Source: CAVVYV01 sp963818205 (GTDB lineage: Bacteria; Actinomycetota; Thermoleophilia; Solirubrobacterales; 70-9). Taken from it: DNA of 42,515 bases. A program made the translations under genes and the position numbers. The notes under the pieces were generated by a model. It had not been told where the DNA came from. It did no database searches and was given only the letters and a program-made list of their open reading frames with translations. This document shows, piece by piece, positions 9,419 through 18,189 of this stretch (the stretch's first letter is position 1; each line of letters begins with the position of its first letter). Location of the stretch: contig CAWFRG010000006.1 in NCBI GenBank assembly GCA_963818205.1, forward strand, positions 1-42,515, in the 5' to 3' direction.

Positions 9419-10903
9419 ATGTCGAGTGAGCCCATCCGCGTGATCCGGGGATGCGATGCCCTGATCGCACCGGGCGATCACCGCACGGGGGTAGACCTGA
9501 GGATCGAGGGGCACCGCATCCGGGCGATAGTGGCCACCGATCCGAACCCGACCGACCGCGATGCGGAGATCATCGACGGCAGCCATCTGCTCGCCGTGCC
9601 GGGGCTGATCAACGCCCACGCCCATTCCGCGGAGAACGCCCTTCGGGGAGCCGGAGAGGGCCTGGCGCTGGAGCCCTGGCTCGCACGGATGTTCGGCACC
9701 TCCGGGCTGTTCACCCCTGACGATCACTACGTCTGCGCGCTGGCCGGCGCTGTGGAGATGCTTCTCACCGGGGTGACCGCCGTGCTCGACCACCTCTGGG
9801 GCACTCCGGTGACGCCCGAGGCAGCGGGGGCGGCGCTTCGCGCGTACCGCGACGCCGGCATCCGCCGCGCTGTCGCCCCGCTCGTCGCCGACACCGACTT
9901 CACGGGCGAACTGGCCGCGCACCACGGGATCGATGTCGAGGGGAGTCTGTTCACGGACCTCGCCGGCGCCATCCCCCCCGAAGAGGCGGTCACCGGACTC
10001 GACCAACTGCTGGCGGAGTGGCACGATGCCGATGGCCGCCGAATCCAGGTCTTCGCCGGTCCGGTAGGCGCCCAGTGGTGCTCCGACGCCATGCTCGAGT
10101 CGCTGGCCGACCTGGCCCGGCGCCATCACGCCGGCCTGACCATCCATCTGCTGGAGACCCGGCTGCAGGACCGCGTCGCCCGCCATCGCTTCGGGGCCAG
10201 TGCGGTCGAAGGCCTCGACCGGCTGGGCGTCCTCGGCCCGGCCACCTCGCTGGCCCACGCGGTCTGGGTAACCGACGAGGACCTGGAGCTGATCGGCGAG
10301 CGGGGGGCCACGGTTATCCACAACCCCGCCGCCAACTTCCGCCTGGGAAGCGGTCGGGCCCCGGTGCACAAGATGCGCGCGCGAGGCGTGAGCGTTGCGC
10401 TGGGAACAGACGGGACCGCCTCCTCCGACAACCAGGTGGTCTGGACCCAGGTGAAGCTGGCTTCCTTGATCCACAACGACTTCTCGGCGGATCGCTGGGT
10501 GGGCTCCCGCGAGGCCTTCGCGATGGCGACGACCGGCGGCGCGCAGGCCCTGGCCCTGGACGGCCAGCTGGGAACCCTCGAGCCGGGCCGGCTTGCCGAC
10601 ATCGTCCTGCTCGACCGTCGCGGCGACGGCCTGGCCGGCGCGCAGGACCTCTGGTCGGCGCTAGCCCTCTCGGAAACGGGTCGCGGCGTGGTCCACGTCC
10701 TGGTCGCGGGCGAGCCGGTTGTGTACGACGGACGCTGCGTCAGGATCGACCAGGTCGAGGCGCGCCGGCGCCTGTACGAGCAGGCCATGCGCCGGGCCTC
10801 GGCCCGCGACCCGATTCCCGATCACATCCGCGCGGCGATGAAGAAACTGGAGGCCCTGAAGCAGGTCGAGTCAGGCAGACGGCCGCCCCCTGGGGCGGCG
10901 TGA
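9419..10903 (+). CDS. Amidohydrolase-superfamily protein (TrzN/SsnA/chlorohydrolase-like deaminase)
   Basis: About 494 residues from the ATG at 9419, which has GGGAGA seven bases upstream; a GTG at 9392 in the same frame is less likely. Metal-site motifs are in order: the HxH of GLINAHAHSAENALRG near residue 66, the His of LTIHLLETR, the His of TSLAHAVWVTDED, and the Asp of ALGTDGTASSDN. C-terminal GTLEPGRLADIVLLDRR is typical of the superfamily. Members hydrolyse C-N or C-Cl bonds in purines, pyrimidines, triazines and related rings. The gene is intact, lies opposite to its neighbours, and sits inside the transporter block, so it probably acts on the imported compound. Its C-terminal RRPPPGAA is encoded by the duplicated hairpin segment, a sign that the gene end was reshaped by the duplication. 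Confidence 0.85.
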   Translation: MSSEPIRVIRGCDALIAPGDHRTGVDLRIEGHRIRAIVATDPNPTDRDAEIIDGSHLLAVPGLINAHAHSAENALRGAGEGLALEPWLARMFGTSGLFTPDDHYVCALAGAVEMLLTGVTAVLDHLWGTPVTPEAAGAALRAYRDAGIRRAVAPLVADTDFTGELAAHHGIDVEGSLFTDLAGAIPPEEAVTGLDQLLAEWHDADGRRIQVFAGPVGAQWCSDAMLESLADLARRHHAGLTIHLLETRLQDRVARHRFGASAVEGLDRLGVLGPATSLAHAVWVTDEDLELIGERGATVIHNPAANFRLGSGRAPVHKMRARGVSVALGTDGTASSDNQVVWTQVKLASLIHNDFSADRWVGSREAFAMATTGGAQALALDGQLGTLEPGRLADIVLLDRRGDGLAGAQDLWSALALSETGRGVVHVLVAGEPVVYDGRCVRIDQVEARRRLYEQAMRRASARDPIPDHIRAAMKKLEALKQVESGRRPPPGAA

Positions 10904-11024
10904 CGCGCCGAGATCGACCTGGGGCCTACTCGACCCCCAGGAACCTCGGAGCCGTGGCCGAGGTCGTCCCCATAGGGAGCGTCGAGGTCTTTGTGACGCC
11001 TCCAGGTTCTACCTCATCGGAGGC
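10880..11024. repeat. Direct repeat, copy 2
   Basis: Degenerate second copy of 8115-8275. It begins inside the last codons of the amidohydrolase gene and contains a shortened GC hairpin plus the 3' coding end of a second substrate-binding protein. Confidence 0.75.
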
Positions 11025-11030
11025 CGACTG
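10926..11030 (-). pseudogene. 3' remnant of a second substrate-binding protein gene
   Basis: Aligns with the C-terminal end of the intact binding protein (the EENLEGVDINDLDAPYGDDLGYREGF region) but is riddled with small deletions; it ends in a readable LGVE followed by TAG. Nothing upstream of about 11030 resembles the rest of a binding protein, so most of that gene has been lost. It lies between the amidohydrolase and the broken permease, where a binding-protein gene is expected in a CUT2 operon. Confidence 0.65.
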
Positions 11031-11143
11031 CGGGCGCCCCAGGTCGCTCGCGAGCGACCAACGACCGCCGCGAGCGCCAGCCCTCTTTGCGCTCATCCTC
11101 CCGATCCTCTCAGGACACTCTGTTAATGCGTTGGAGGGCAAGG

Positions 11144-12150
11144 CTACTCGTCACGGGACACGATCCTCGAGAGCGTCACCGCGAGAACCAGCGCAGCGCC
11201 GTTGAATACGTCCTCCACCCAGTCGGCGGCCCCCAGCAGCTGCCAGGCCGGTGGTGCCGACCGCCAGGGGTCAGACCCCGACCACCGTGCCCCAGGCGTT
11301 GTTCAGCGCCCCGGCTCGATGGTGGTGGCGCCGAGAAAGCCGGCGGCGAACGCGGGAAGCAGGAGGCCTGACCGTAGCTGGCCTGCGCGGCACCCGTCTG
11401 GCCGGCCAGCAGCGCTGCGGCCGCCACGCGAACAGCGCCAGGATACCAGCGCACCAAAGCGGATCCGGTCGACCCCGAGGCCCGCCGAGACGCGCCGCCT
11501 CCCTTCCTCGCCCCGTGAAGAAGAGGTCCCGCCCGCCCGGAGTGTCTCCAAGAAGCCCCAGAGCCACCGCCCCCAGTGCCAGTCCGAACAGGCAGAGATC
11601 CCCAATGCCCAGGACCTCGGAGCGGATGACGTGGTCGAGGTCCCTCGGCAGGCCGCCGATGGTCTCGGCCCCGAAGATGGCAAGGCAAGGCCCCCCACAA
11701 CGGTCCCGTTCCCAGGGTGGTGATGACGAGTCCGACCCCGATCCCGACGACGAAGATCCCGTTCGTGACGCCCACCATCCCGGCGGCGGAAAAAGGTCGA
11801 CAGCGCGCCGGGCCGAGCGCCCAGCGACGTCGGATGTCAGATGCGCGAGCAGCCCGGCCGGAAGAAGCCGAGGACGGCCGCGATCGAGAGGTCGAACTCG
11901 TCGCCGCCAGCGCGATCGTCACCGAGGGCGAGAACGACCAGGACCGACTCCATGACGAGGATCGACTCGAATGCCCCGGTGAAAACATGTCCGGCCGCAG
12001 CAGGGAGAAGCCGATGATCATCGCGATGAGCGCCAGAACCACGGCGTAACGGCCGACTATCCCCCGCAGATCGAAGACCCGGCCGTGCCGGCGCTTCAGC
12101 GCCCGGCACGTGCTCGTCCCCGAAAGCGCGAGGTTCGGACCCCGACTCGC
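11144..12150 (-). pseudogene. CUT2-type ABC permease (RbsC-like), many frameshifts
   Basis: Hydrophobic permease text survives in pieces: GIVGRYAVVLALIAMIIGFSLLRPDMF near the start, GMVGVTNGIFVVGIGVGLVITTLGTG in the middle, and the C-terminal signature PAFAAGFLGATTIEPGR, then NAWGTVVGV, DWVEDVFNGAALVLAVTLS and a TAG at 11144-11146. These are diagnostic of the BPD_transp_2 permeases that pair with RbsA-type ATPases. The pieces alternate among all three frames, with at least eight changes, so this copy cannot make a working permease as it stands. If the sequence is right, the importer has lost its channel unless another permease gene exists elsewhere. Confidence 0.75.
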
Positions 12151-12189
12151 TATCCGCCCGCGTCTCGACTTAGCACCCCCTGGCGCCAT

Positions 12190-12440
12190 GGGCAGGCTAC
12201 CTCACATCCGGCAATTACTGTGCGGAGCACTTCGTCTGGAGCTACTGTCTAGTGTCAGGCGGTGACTAAGGCCGAGACCTGGATCGTCGATAGGTGTGCG
12301 GCGATCGGGCCGATACGTCGGTGTCTCGGCCGGCTGCCGCGCTCCGACGATCCGCCGCCCGGGCGACCTTAGCCGGATGGCGTTCGATCCTCGGCGGACA
12401 CCGCATGACCACGATCTCGCCGTTCGACAAGTCCTACGGC
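12190..12440. other. Non-coding or fully decayed gap
   Basis: No gene remnant, hairpin or repeat was recognised in these 250 bases between the permease and thioesterase wrecks. Confidence 0.4.
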
Positions 12441-12790
12441 TGGAGCTGACCACCTGGACGACTCGACGGTGGAAGGGGTCGTCGCCATCGAGCCCACAGA
12501 TCACGCAGGTGACCAGCCTCGTGCACGGCGGCGTGTATGCGGCGATGGCCGAGACCCTTGCGTCTGTCGGACCAACAGCGGGGTGCGCTCGACTGGTCAC
12601 GTCGCCTCGGGCGTCGAACATGACCAGCTTCCTCGACGGTGAGCGGGGTCTATCCGGGCAGGGCCCGCTGCTGCATAGCGGGCCGCACGACCTGGGTGTG
12701 GGACGTCGAGTTCTTCGACGACGGCGGCGGCTGTGCTCGCTAAGCGGATGACAGTCGCCGTGGTTCCGAGGCGGAGGCAGAACCCGCGGC
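12440..12790 (+). pseudogene. PaaI-type hotdog thioesterase, decayed
   Basis: Blocks of a PaaI-like thioesterase in different frames: ITQVTSLVHGGVYAAMAETLAS (the acyl-CoA-binding hotdog helix, with the typical V..LVHGG), SNMTSFLD, then in another frame RTTWVWDVEFFDDGG and in a third RMTVAVVPRR. The order and spacing agree with the family, about 130 residues. The family clears stalled aryl- or acyl-CoA intermediates, which fits next to an aryl-CoA pathway. At least three frame changes make it non-functional here. Confidence 0.65.
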
Positions 12791-12979
12791 GAAGGACAGA
12801 TCGAGGGGCAGAGATGAGTCCCGAGCGACACCGCCCGCTGGCAAGCGGGCCAGCGGCGGAGTCGCCGGACCCGCGGCCCGCTCTCTGAAGGCGCGGTCGC
12901 GGCTCCGACGCGGATGTCCGGCCACAGGAGTTGGCGATCACCGTGTAGGCGCCACGTCGACCCTCGCCCGCGCCCGGTC

Positions 12980-13725
12980 TCGGTCGGGGTGGAACTAGTC
13001 ATCTCCTCGGAGGGTTCGGGTCTCGACGGGGGCAGTCCGCGTAGCGTTCTCGCGCCTGGTTCGCCCGGCTTGCTCGGCCGTGTAGAGGAGGGCCGGCTCG
13101 TCTCCGCCACACCCTTACGCCGCACATCGATCACCTGCTTTGCCCGGAAGGCGAAACAGGCGGAGTCTTTCTCGCTGGGCTGGAGCCGAGCGGATTGGGA
13201 CGGCACCTGGACGTCCTGTGGCATTCGATCCCGGAGGACCGCCGGGTGGACCGGTCGCGGCTGGGGCGCCGCCTTCGCTTCCTGGGTTCGGTTCCCGTCC
13301 AGGATGGGTACGTGGATCTCCCCGCACAATCGGGGACAGGAGGTCTGCTCGGGTTGGTGGAGGAGCTGGGGTGCATCGCGGGCATCGGGGCGTAGTGCTG
13401 GGCGACCTGCGGGAGCAGGATGCGGATAGACGGGCCATCAAGCGAGCCTGGGACCTGAACCAGCTCACCGAGCACGCTATGAGGTCTTCGTGGACAGCTT
13501 TTCGCCGTACCGGGCGAGCGCCGCCGAGCCGACGCTCGACGAGCATGAATTCCTTCCTCGTCCGCACCAGGCTGGTCGACTCGCTTCGGCAGTTCCCGTC
13601 TGATCCCGGCCTGCCCCCTGAGCTCGATCCGGCCCATCCGGTCCGCCGGCGCCTGCCGAGAATTGTTCTTCCACAGGTGTACGACGATGTCGCCGAGCCG
13701 CTCAGCGTCACTTCGACGACGTGAC
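12980..13725 (+). pseudogene. PaaX-family transcriptional regulator, decayed
   Basis: C-terminal PaaX text is clear although it jumps frames: ADWDGTW, then LGRRLRFLG, GTWISPHNRGQEV, IKRAWDLNQLTEHA, YEVFVDSFSPYR, ASAAEPTLDEHEF, LVRTRLVDSLRQFP, DPGLPPELDPAHPVRRR and VYDDVAEP. PaaX proteins are phenylacetyl-CoA-responsive repressors of aromatic catabolic genes. The N-terminal winged-helix part (from about 12980) is only weakly readable, and at least five frame changes are needed. Together with the adjacent thioesterase wreck it marks a decayed aromatic-acid regulon. Confidence 0.65.
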
Positions 13726-13729
13726 AGGG

Positions 13730-14045
13730 GCCCAAATCGCGAGTGCCAGGAGTAGGGTCGCCGGCGTCCGACGCAGATTCGCGAGCGGTCGGCAAGGGAG
13801 GCGGAATCGTCTGGTTCCGACGGTCCTCTGAACCGTCGCTGCGCACTGCATGCACATCTCGGTTCGAGCTTGGCGTTCAGTCAAACGCCCCCGACTTACA
13901 GCTCGTCACCAGGAGGCAGGGGCCACCATCGGCCCGGCGGTTCTCCGATGCTGACATCCGAGGCGTTGATGCCATTCAGAGCCCTCGATGCCGACCACTC
14001 AGTCCACGCACGCGGAAACCGCCCAAACAAAATGGCGTTGGGCAC
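13730..14045. other. Intergenic stretch without recognised content
   Basis: No convincing coding remnant. It ends where similarity to the flank of another tRNA-core copy (38.19-38.37 kb) begins. Confidence 0.4.
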
Positions 14046-14212
14046 GCCCTAACGATTAGCCGCTGCCCCCCGGGCGTTTCAGCCCTTGCGCCGCTTTCGC
14101 TTCCGGCGTGCACCCGACCGTGCACCCAACTCACGACTGTCGCCCGAACTGAGCTGACCTTCCCGCGCCTGAGACAGACCGTCTGAACGCTCAGACCCCT
14201 GCTTGTCCGGAA
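14046..14212 (+). repeat. Left arm, type A, of tRNA-Met core copy 1
   Basis: Similar to 38190-38366 over its whole length, and over its last 110 bases to the left flanks of copies 2 and 3. It holds two GTGCACCC units at 14108 and 14120, a 12-base period, 105 bases before the core. On the minus strand one frame reads ELGARSGARRKRKRRKG to a stop, and the same peptide end is readable in copy 5. It may be the degenerate 3' end of an integrase gene, but no catalytic motif is present. Confidence 0.6.
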
Positions 14213-14253
14213 TCATAATCCGCGTGTCGGGGGTTCGAGTCCCTCCCCCGGCA
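14213..14253 (+). repeat. tRNA-Met(CAT) 3' fragment, core copy 1 (att-like)
   Basis: 41 bases from U33 to A73 of a CAT-anticodon tRNA: TCATAATCCGCGTGTC, then a T-arm GGGGG-TTCGAGT-CCCTC and an acceptor strand CCCCGGC plus A. The bases just upstream (CCGGAA) still give a four-pair anticodon stem, but no D-arm or 5' acceptor strand is present, so it is not a tRNA gene. tRNA 3' halves are typical tyrosine-integrase crossover sites. Confidence 0.8.
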
Positions 14254-14430
14254 TGAAGTGCGTGCAAATCGGGGTATTGAGACGCTGCGAACACGCGGAC
14301 TTTCGATCCGCGTCAAGAATCCGCGTGTTGGGAGCAACTTCGCTCCGCTCTTAGTAGGGGCTGTGACGTCGCCTGGGGTGCGCTCAGTTTGGACTTCGAA
14401 CCGTGCGTCGAGCTGTGCGTCGAGTTGAGG
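14254..14430 (+). repeat. Right flank of core copy 1 with degenerate second core and solo type A arm
   Basis: The first 70 bases resemble the right flank of core copy 2: both start TGAAGTGC and contain a GCGGA-N7-TCCGC hairpin. At 14319 a partial core (AATCCGCGTGT) follows, and at 14403 and 14415 a type A tandem GTGCGTC pair stands without any core behind it. This looks like the scar of a further integration or deletion. Confidence 0.5.
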
Positions 14431-14560
14431 AGTTCCCCCAGCGTTGTGGCGGGCCCACGACCAGCCTGGGACCTTTGTCTCCGCGGCCCATAGGTGGGCG
14501 GCCCATTCGGGGCTACGTTCCCCCAGCAATGGTGGAACCACGCCCACGAAGGAGCACGCG

Positions 14561-14820
14561 ATGTCCGCACCCAACACCCTGAAGGTTCGCCTGGCCGAGC
14601 TGCCAGACGCGCGCGCGGCCAAGAGGCCCGAGGCGCCGTGCATCGCCGACGACACGGTGCAGCTCGGCAATGCCCAGTTCGCCGAGCGTGTCGCCCGCGC
14701 CGCCGCGCTGCTCGCTCGGCTGGGCGTGGGCGCGGGCGACGTCGCCGCGATTGCCCTCCCGAACCGCATCGAGCTCGTGACCACCCTGTTCGCGGCCTGG
14801 CGCCTCGGCCTCCCAGGCCC
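14561..14820 (+). pseudogene. AMP-dependent acyl-CoA ligase, N-terminal stump
   Basis: ATG at 14561 with AAGGAG six bases before it. The 85 or so codons read MSAPNTLKVRLAELPDARAA, then ARAAALLARLGVGAGDVAAIALPNRIELVTTLFAAWRLG, the start of an ANL-superfamily acyl-CoA synthetase. The similarity ends at WRLG, just before the region that joins a CorA-like gene; the remaining 400 or so residues of the ligase are absent. Ribosome binding site and start are intact, so a short chimeric peptide could still be made, ending at the TGA at 14867-14869. Confidence 0.7.
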
Positions 14821-14829
14821 TGGCAAGCG

Positions 14830-15663
14830 ACGGCGAGAGCGACGGACCCTCACTGAAGTTCCACCCTGACGGTCACGACCTCGTGTTCACCACGAGTTGC
14901 TACATCGACCGTCCGGAGGCCTCATCCGGGCCTCAACGCATGCGGCCCGTCGATGTCCAGGTCCTGGTGAGCGGCGAGTACCTGCTGACGCTTCATGAGG
15001 AGCGGGTGTCTCTGACCGACCTGCTCGCCCCGGATATTGCCGAGGGAAGAAGCGAGCAGTACGTCGTCTACGCCGTCCTCGACGCGATGGTCGGCACCGG
15101 CTTTGCCGCGCTGAACCAGCTGGAGCAGATGCTCGACGACCTCATCGTGTCGACGACCGACATCGTGCTCGCGTGAGAATGGCGACGCTCCAGGGCATGA
15201 TCTCCGCGCTCACAAGAATGAGACGCCGGGCTGGGCCTCAACGCCGCCTGTTCGAGCGGATCGGAATGGAGATCGAACGGCTCCCTGGGCTTCAGGCGGA
15301 CGAGGAGCCGTACTTCGACCGCCTGGCGAGCGAGACCAATCGACTGCTGGACGCGATCGACGCCACCGGGAACAGCATGGCGAGCGTGATCGACGTGCGG
15401 CTCAACGAGATGTCGTACTTGCTGACCACCGTCGCCACGATCTTCCTGCCGCTGACCTTCCTCACCGGGTTCTTCGGCACGAACTTCGAGTGGATGATCG
15501 GTGAGATCGACACCGCACTCGCCTTCTGGCTCCTCGGCGTCGGCACCACACTTGGGGCGGCACTGACTGGCTGGCGCACTGTGCGGCGCAGATCCCCGAT
15601 ACAGGACGAGGGGGAAGGCGAAGGCGCCCCTCGGTGCTCCTCGGAGCCCTCAAAGTCCCGCTA
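14830..15663 (+). pseudogene. CorA-like magnesium transporter, 5'-truncated and frameshifted
   Basis: Strongly similar to the intact CorA at 26569-27582. It starts at LKFHPDGHDLVF, corresponding to about residue 67 of that protein, and runs through RPVDVQVLVSGEYLLTLHEE and EGRSEQYVVYAVLDAMV. Around 15176 the frame changes and continues with RMATLQGMISALTRMRRRAG to the two C-terminal membrane helices. The signature loop reads GFFGTNFEWM: the usual GMN is GTN. That change alone would be expected to damage ion selectivity. The gene is joined 3' of an acyl-CoA ligase stump, so it is the product of a deletion or recombination. Confidence 0.8.
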
Positions 15664-15729
15664 GTCGCTGTGTGGCAAGGGGAGCGCCGATGCCGCTCGG
15701 GTCCTCGCCTGATCGTCGCAGGGGCATTC

Positions 15730-16821
15730 CTACGCCGACTGCCCCCGGTGCTTCGCCTGCGCCTTCGCGTCGGCGTATGACCGCTCGACCAGCGCCTTGC
15801 CCCCAGCCCACCCAAACGCCCAGATCAGCACGACGACGGCGAAGGCGATGTTCCACGCCGTGATTGAGAACTGCTGGCCCAGCGAGTAAGCGGCTGTGGT
15901 GGCCGGGTCGGCGTGGTTGTGCAGGGCGGCCACATTGGTCGCCTGGTTCACGCCGACCCCGCCGGGCGTAAGCGGGACGGTGTTGCCGATCGAGTTGCCC
16001 GCCATCACCGCCATCACCGCGTGAAAGCTGACGGTGATGCCGTAGCTCGCCAGGAACGCGGCGATCACACCCGCCTTTGCCAGCCAGGCTCCGAGCGACG
16101 GCAGCACCACCCGTACCGCGTACTCGCGCGGGCGGGCGAGGATCGCGCCGCCTTGCTTCGCCTCCTCCCAGGCCTCCCGCAGCTTTGGCCAGAGGATTCG
16201 CCCGGCTAACACGACCAGGATCACGGCACCGACGGCGATGAGGGCTGTCCTGATCGGGTGGTCGTGCAGTCCGCCAAGTTGGAGCTCGAAGGAACCGGGC
16301 ACCGAGGCGAACAGATAGACGTAGACGAAGGCACTGGCGAGCGCGAAGAAGATCTTCTGCACGGCAGCCGCTCCGAGGACGCCTGCGAGGTTGGCCCTGG
16401 GAATGATCGCCACGTACATCAGCAGCGTCACCACCGTGCCGATGTTGGCTGGGAGAAAGCTGTTCATCGCGACGCCGGTGGCGTAAGCGGCGAGCACCTC
16501 CTTGTAATCGACCCGAGCGCCTGGGAATCCCGCTCGCAGGATGAAGTACCAGGCAAGAGCGGTGAGGGTGGTCTGGACGGTCTGCGCCGAGAAGCCGACG
16601 AGTTGATACCCGACCGAGCCGGACGTCACGGCACTCCAGAGATCCGAGAACCAGCCGCTTACGTCGACTCCGACGAGCTCGAGTAGGAGGACCAGCAAGG
16701 CGATCCCGACGAGCCAGGCGGCGACCTTGACAAGGCGCCGCGCACGAGATGGATCCCAGAACGGCAGCAACCGATGGTGCGCCGGTCGCGCTCGCCCAAC
16801 CTGCTGGTCGACAGTGGCCAT
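15730..16821 (-). CDS. YbhN/UPF0104 family (lysylphosphatidylglycerol synthase-like) membrane protein
   Basis: 363 residues, intact, with many predicted membrane helices. Features of the LPG_synthase_TM group are visible: ARRLVKVAAWLVGIALLVLL at the N-terminus, the segment ATGVAMNSFLPANIGTVVTL near residue 115, and NSIGNTVPLTPGGVGVNQA near residue 285 (the conserved ..P.PGG.G motif). The start ATG at 16821 has GGAGG in range. These proteins resemble the flippase half of MprF but lack its catalytic domain; their substrate is usually unknown. It is divergent from the YihY-like gene, another envelope protein. Confidence 0.8.
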   Translation of the reverse strand: MATVDQQVGRARPAHHRLLPFWDPSRARRLVKVAAWLVGIALLVLLLELVGVDVSGWFSDLWSAVTSGSVGYQLVGFSAQTVQTTLTALAWYFILRAGFPGARVDYKEVLAAYATGVAMNSFLPANIGTVVTLLMYVAIIPRANLAGVLGAAAVQKIFFALASAFVYVYLFASVPGSFELQLGGLHDHPIRTALIAVGAVILVVLAGRILWPKLREAWEEAKQGGAILARPREYAVRVVLPSLGAWLAKAGVIAAFLASYGITVSFHAVMAVMAGNSIGNTVPLTPGGVGVNQATNVAALHNHADPATTAAYSLGQQFSITAWNIAFAVVVLIWAFGWAGGKALVERSYADAKAQAKHRGQSA

Positions 16822-16940
16822 CCGTTCATCCTCCGCCGGAAACGGGACGAGTGGGCGTGTTCCGAAGGTAGCCGGTACGCCCGGCGGCGAAAGTCGGCCT
16901 CTCCGGATTCAGCATCGCGGGGTGATACCGTCGCATCGGA

Positions 16941-17764
16941 TTGGATCAAGACTCGCCGCGCTCTACGGTGCGCCAGGCGTTGCGAGAGCTGGTCGGGCTG
17001 TACTGGGAGTCTGGCATCGCCGCGGACATCCCGGCGCTCGCCTGGTACCTGCTCGCATCCCTGGTGCCGCTCGCGCTGGGCCTTACCGCGCTGGCTGCCG
17101 TGGTGCTCGGCGACTACGCAGAGGCTCAGGCGCTGGCGGCGCGTGTGTCCGACGTCCTCCCAAAGGACGCGCAAGACCAGATCGTCGCCCTGGTGCTGAG
17201 GACGAGAGAGACTCACCGTTTCTGATCGGCGGCGCCATCGTGGGGATGGTGTGGACGTGCTCGGGATCCGTGGGAGTTATCGATCGCTGTCTCAGCCGGA
17301 TGCTGTCGATCAAGGGCCCGAACCTCCTAATGGGCAAGCTGCGGAACCTGGCCGTGGCTTTCGCCGTGGCCGTGCTGGTGGTCGTGATGGTGCTGCTGGC
17401 GACTGCCGGGACCGGGTTGGTCGAACGCCTTCACGTGAACGCCACGCTGCTGCGCATCGCCTTGCCGCTCCTCCTGCTCACCGTGATCGTGCTGATCTGC
17501 GCGAGCGTGTTTCGCGTGCTGGGGGGCGAAAGGGTCAGCTGGCGTGCCGCGCTGGCGGGAGGTGGAGTCAGCGGGGTGATCCTGATGGTCACGCCAACCC
17601 TCGCCGGCTATTACACCCACTGGGTTGCCAACAACACCCCGATAAAGCTGTTCCTGGTCCTCGCGGGCGTGCTGATCACCTGCTACATCGTGGCTTTCGG
17701 GGTACTACTCGGAACGGGAGTGGCGGCGCGCATGGAACTCGGGCAGAGGGTCCGAGCTGCCTGA
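16941..17764 (+). pseudogene. YihY/BrkB family inner-membrane protein, one frameshift
   Basis: The first part (from a TTG start at 16941) reads RQALRELVGLYWESGIAADI, PALAWYLLASLVPLALGLTAL, typical of the YihY/BrkB start. Near 17215 the frame must change to continue with FLIGGAIVGMVWTCSGSVGV, GPNLLMGKLRNLAVAFAVAV, and the C-terminal helices ending TCYIVAFGVLLGTGVAARMEL. With one base corrected the protein is about 275 residues, as expected. Function of the family is not settled; it is an envelope protein without a proven enzymatic role. One indel is the only defect, so a sequencing error is a fair alternative. Confidence 0.7.
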
Positions 17765-17871
17765 ACTCGCTCGCCGGAGTGGCCGGGCGCCGCAGGCCGG
17801 GTTATCTCAGGAAGGTTGGCTGCCGGCGGGTTGACCCGTCGTCAGCTGGCTGAGCTCGGCTCGGAGCACGA

Positions 17872-17897
17872 GGGCCCCGGCCACTGAGCCGGGGCCC
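17872..17897 (+). terminator. Strong hairpin downstream of the YihY-like gene
   Basis: A perfect ten-pair stem, GGGCCCCGGC and GCCGGGGCCC, around the loop CACTGA. No T-run follows, so it may work as a mRNA end-stabiliser or a bidirectional terminator. Confidence 0.5.
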
Positions 17898-17989
17898 GCC
17901 ACTCCGACCCACTTCACCCGACGAAGGGACGCTGTAAGCGGCCCCGCGGGACCAGTGTGCCGTGAATGCACTTGGCCCGGATCCAAACC

Positions 17990-18136
17990 GTGCGTCGAAC
18001 TGTGCGTCCAACCCCCGACTTCGAGGCGAACTGAAAGCACCTCAGCACGCCTGAGACGCGCCTAGCGGGCCTCAGACGACCCCTCCTCGCCGTCATCATA
18101 ATCCGCGTGTCGGGGGTTCGAGTCCCTCCTCCGGCA
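17990..18136 (+). repeat. Type A arm and tRNA-Met core copy 2 (core 18096-18136)
   Basis: Tandem GTGCGTC units at 17990 and 18002, then 106 bases from the first unit to a 41-bp core matching copy 1 except in the acceptor strand (CTCCGGC). The upstream anticodon stem strand is not complementary, and there is no D-arm. Confidence 0.75.
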
Positions 18137-18189
18137 TGAAGTGCCTGCGAAAGGGCACCTTTGAAAACGGCACAACCCGCGGATTCCTG

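Noticed and set aside
13115..13855. A transposase (IS110-like) on the minus strand
   Set aside because: Weak resemblance in one frame disappeared once the plus strand was read as PaaX (GTWISPHNR, LPPELDPAHPVRRR). No inverted repeats or target duplication.
14079..14294. Small minus-strand reading frames with GGGTRTPDTRIM across the tRNA cores
   Set aside because: This peptide is the antisense reading of a tRNA-Met 3' end and is a well-known spurious protein; no ribosome site or conserved protein family supports it.
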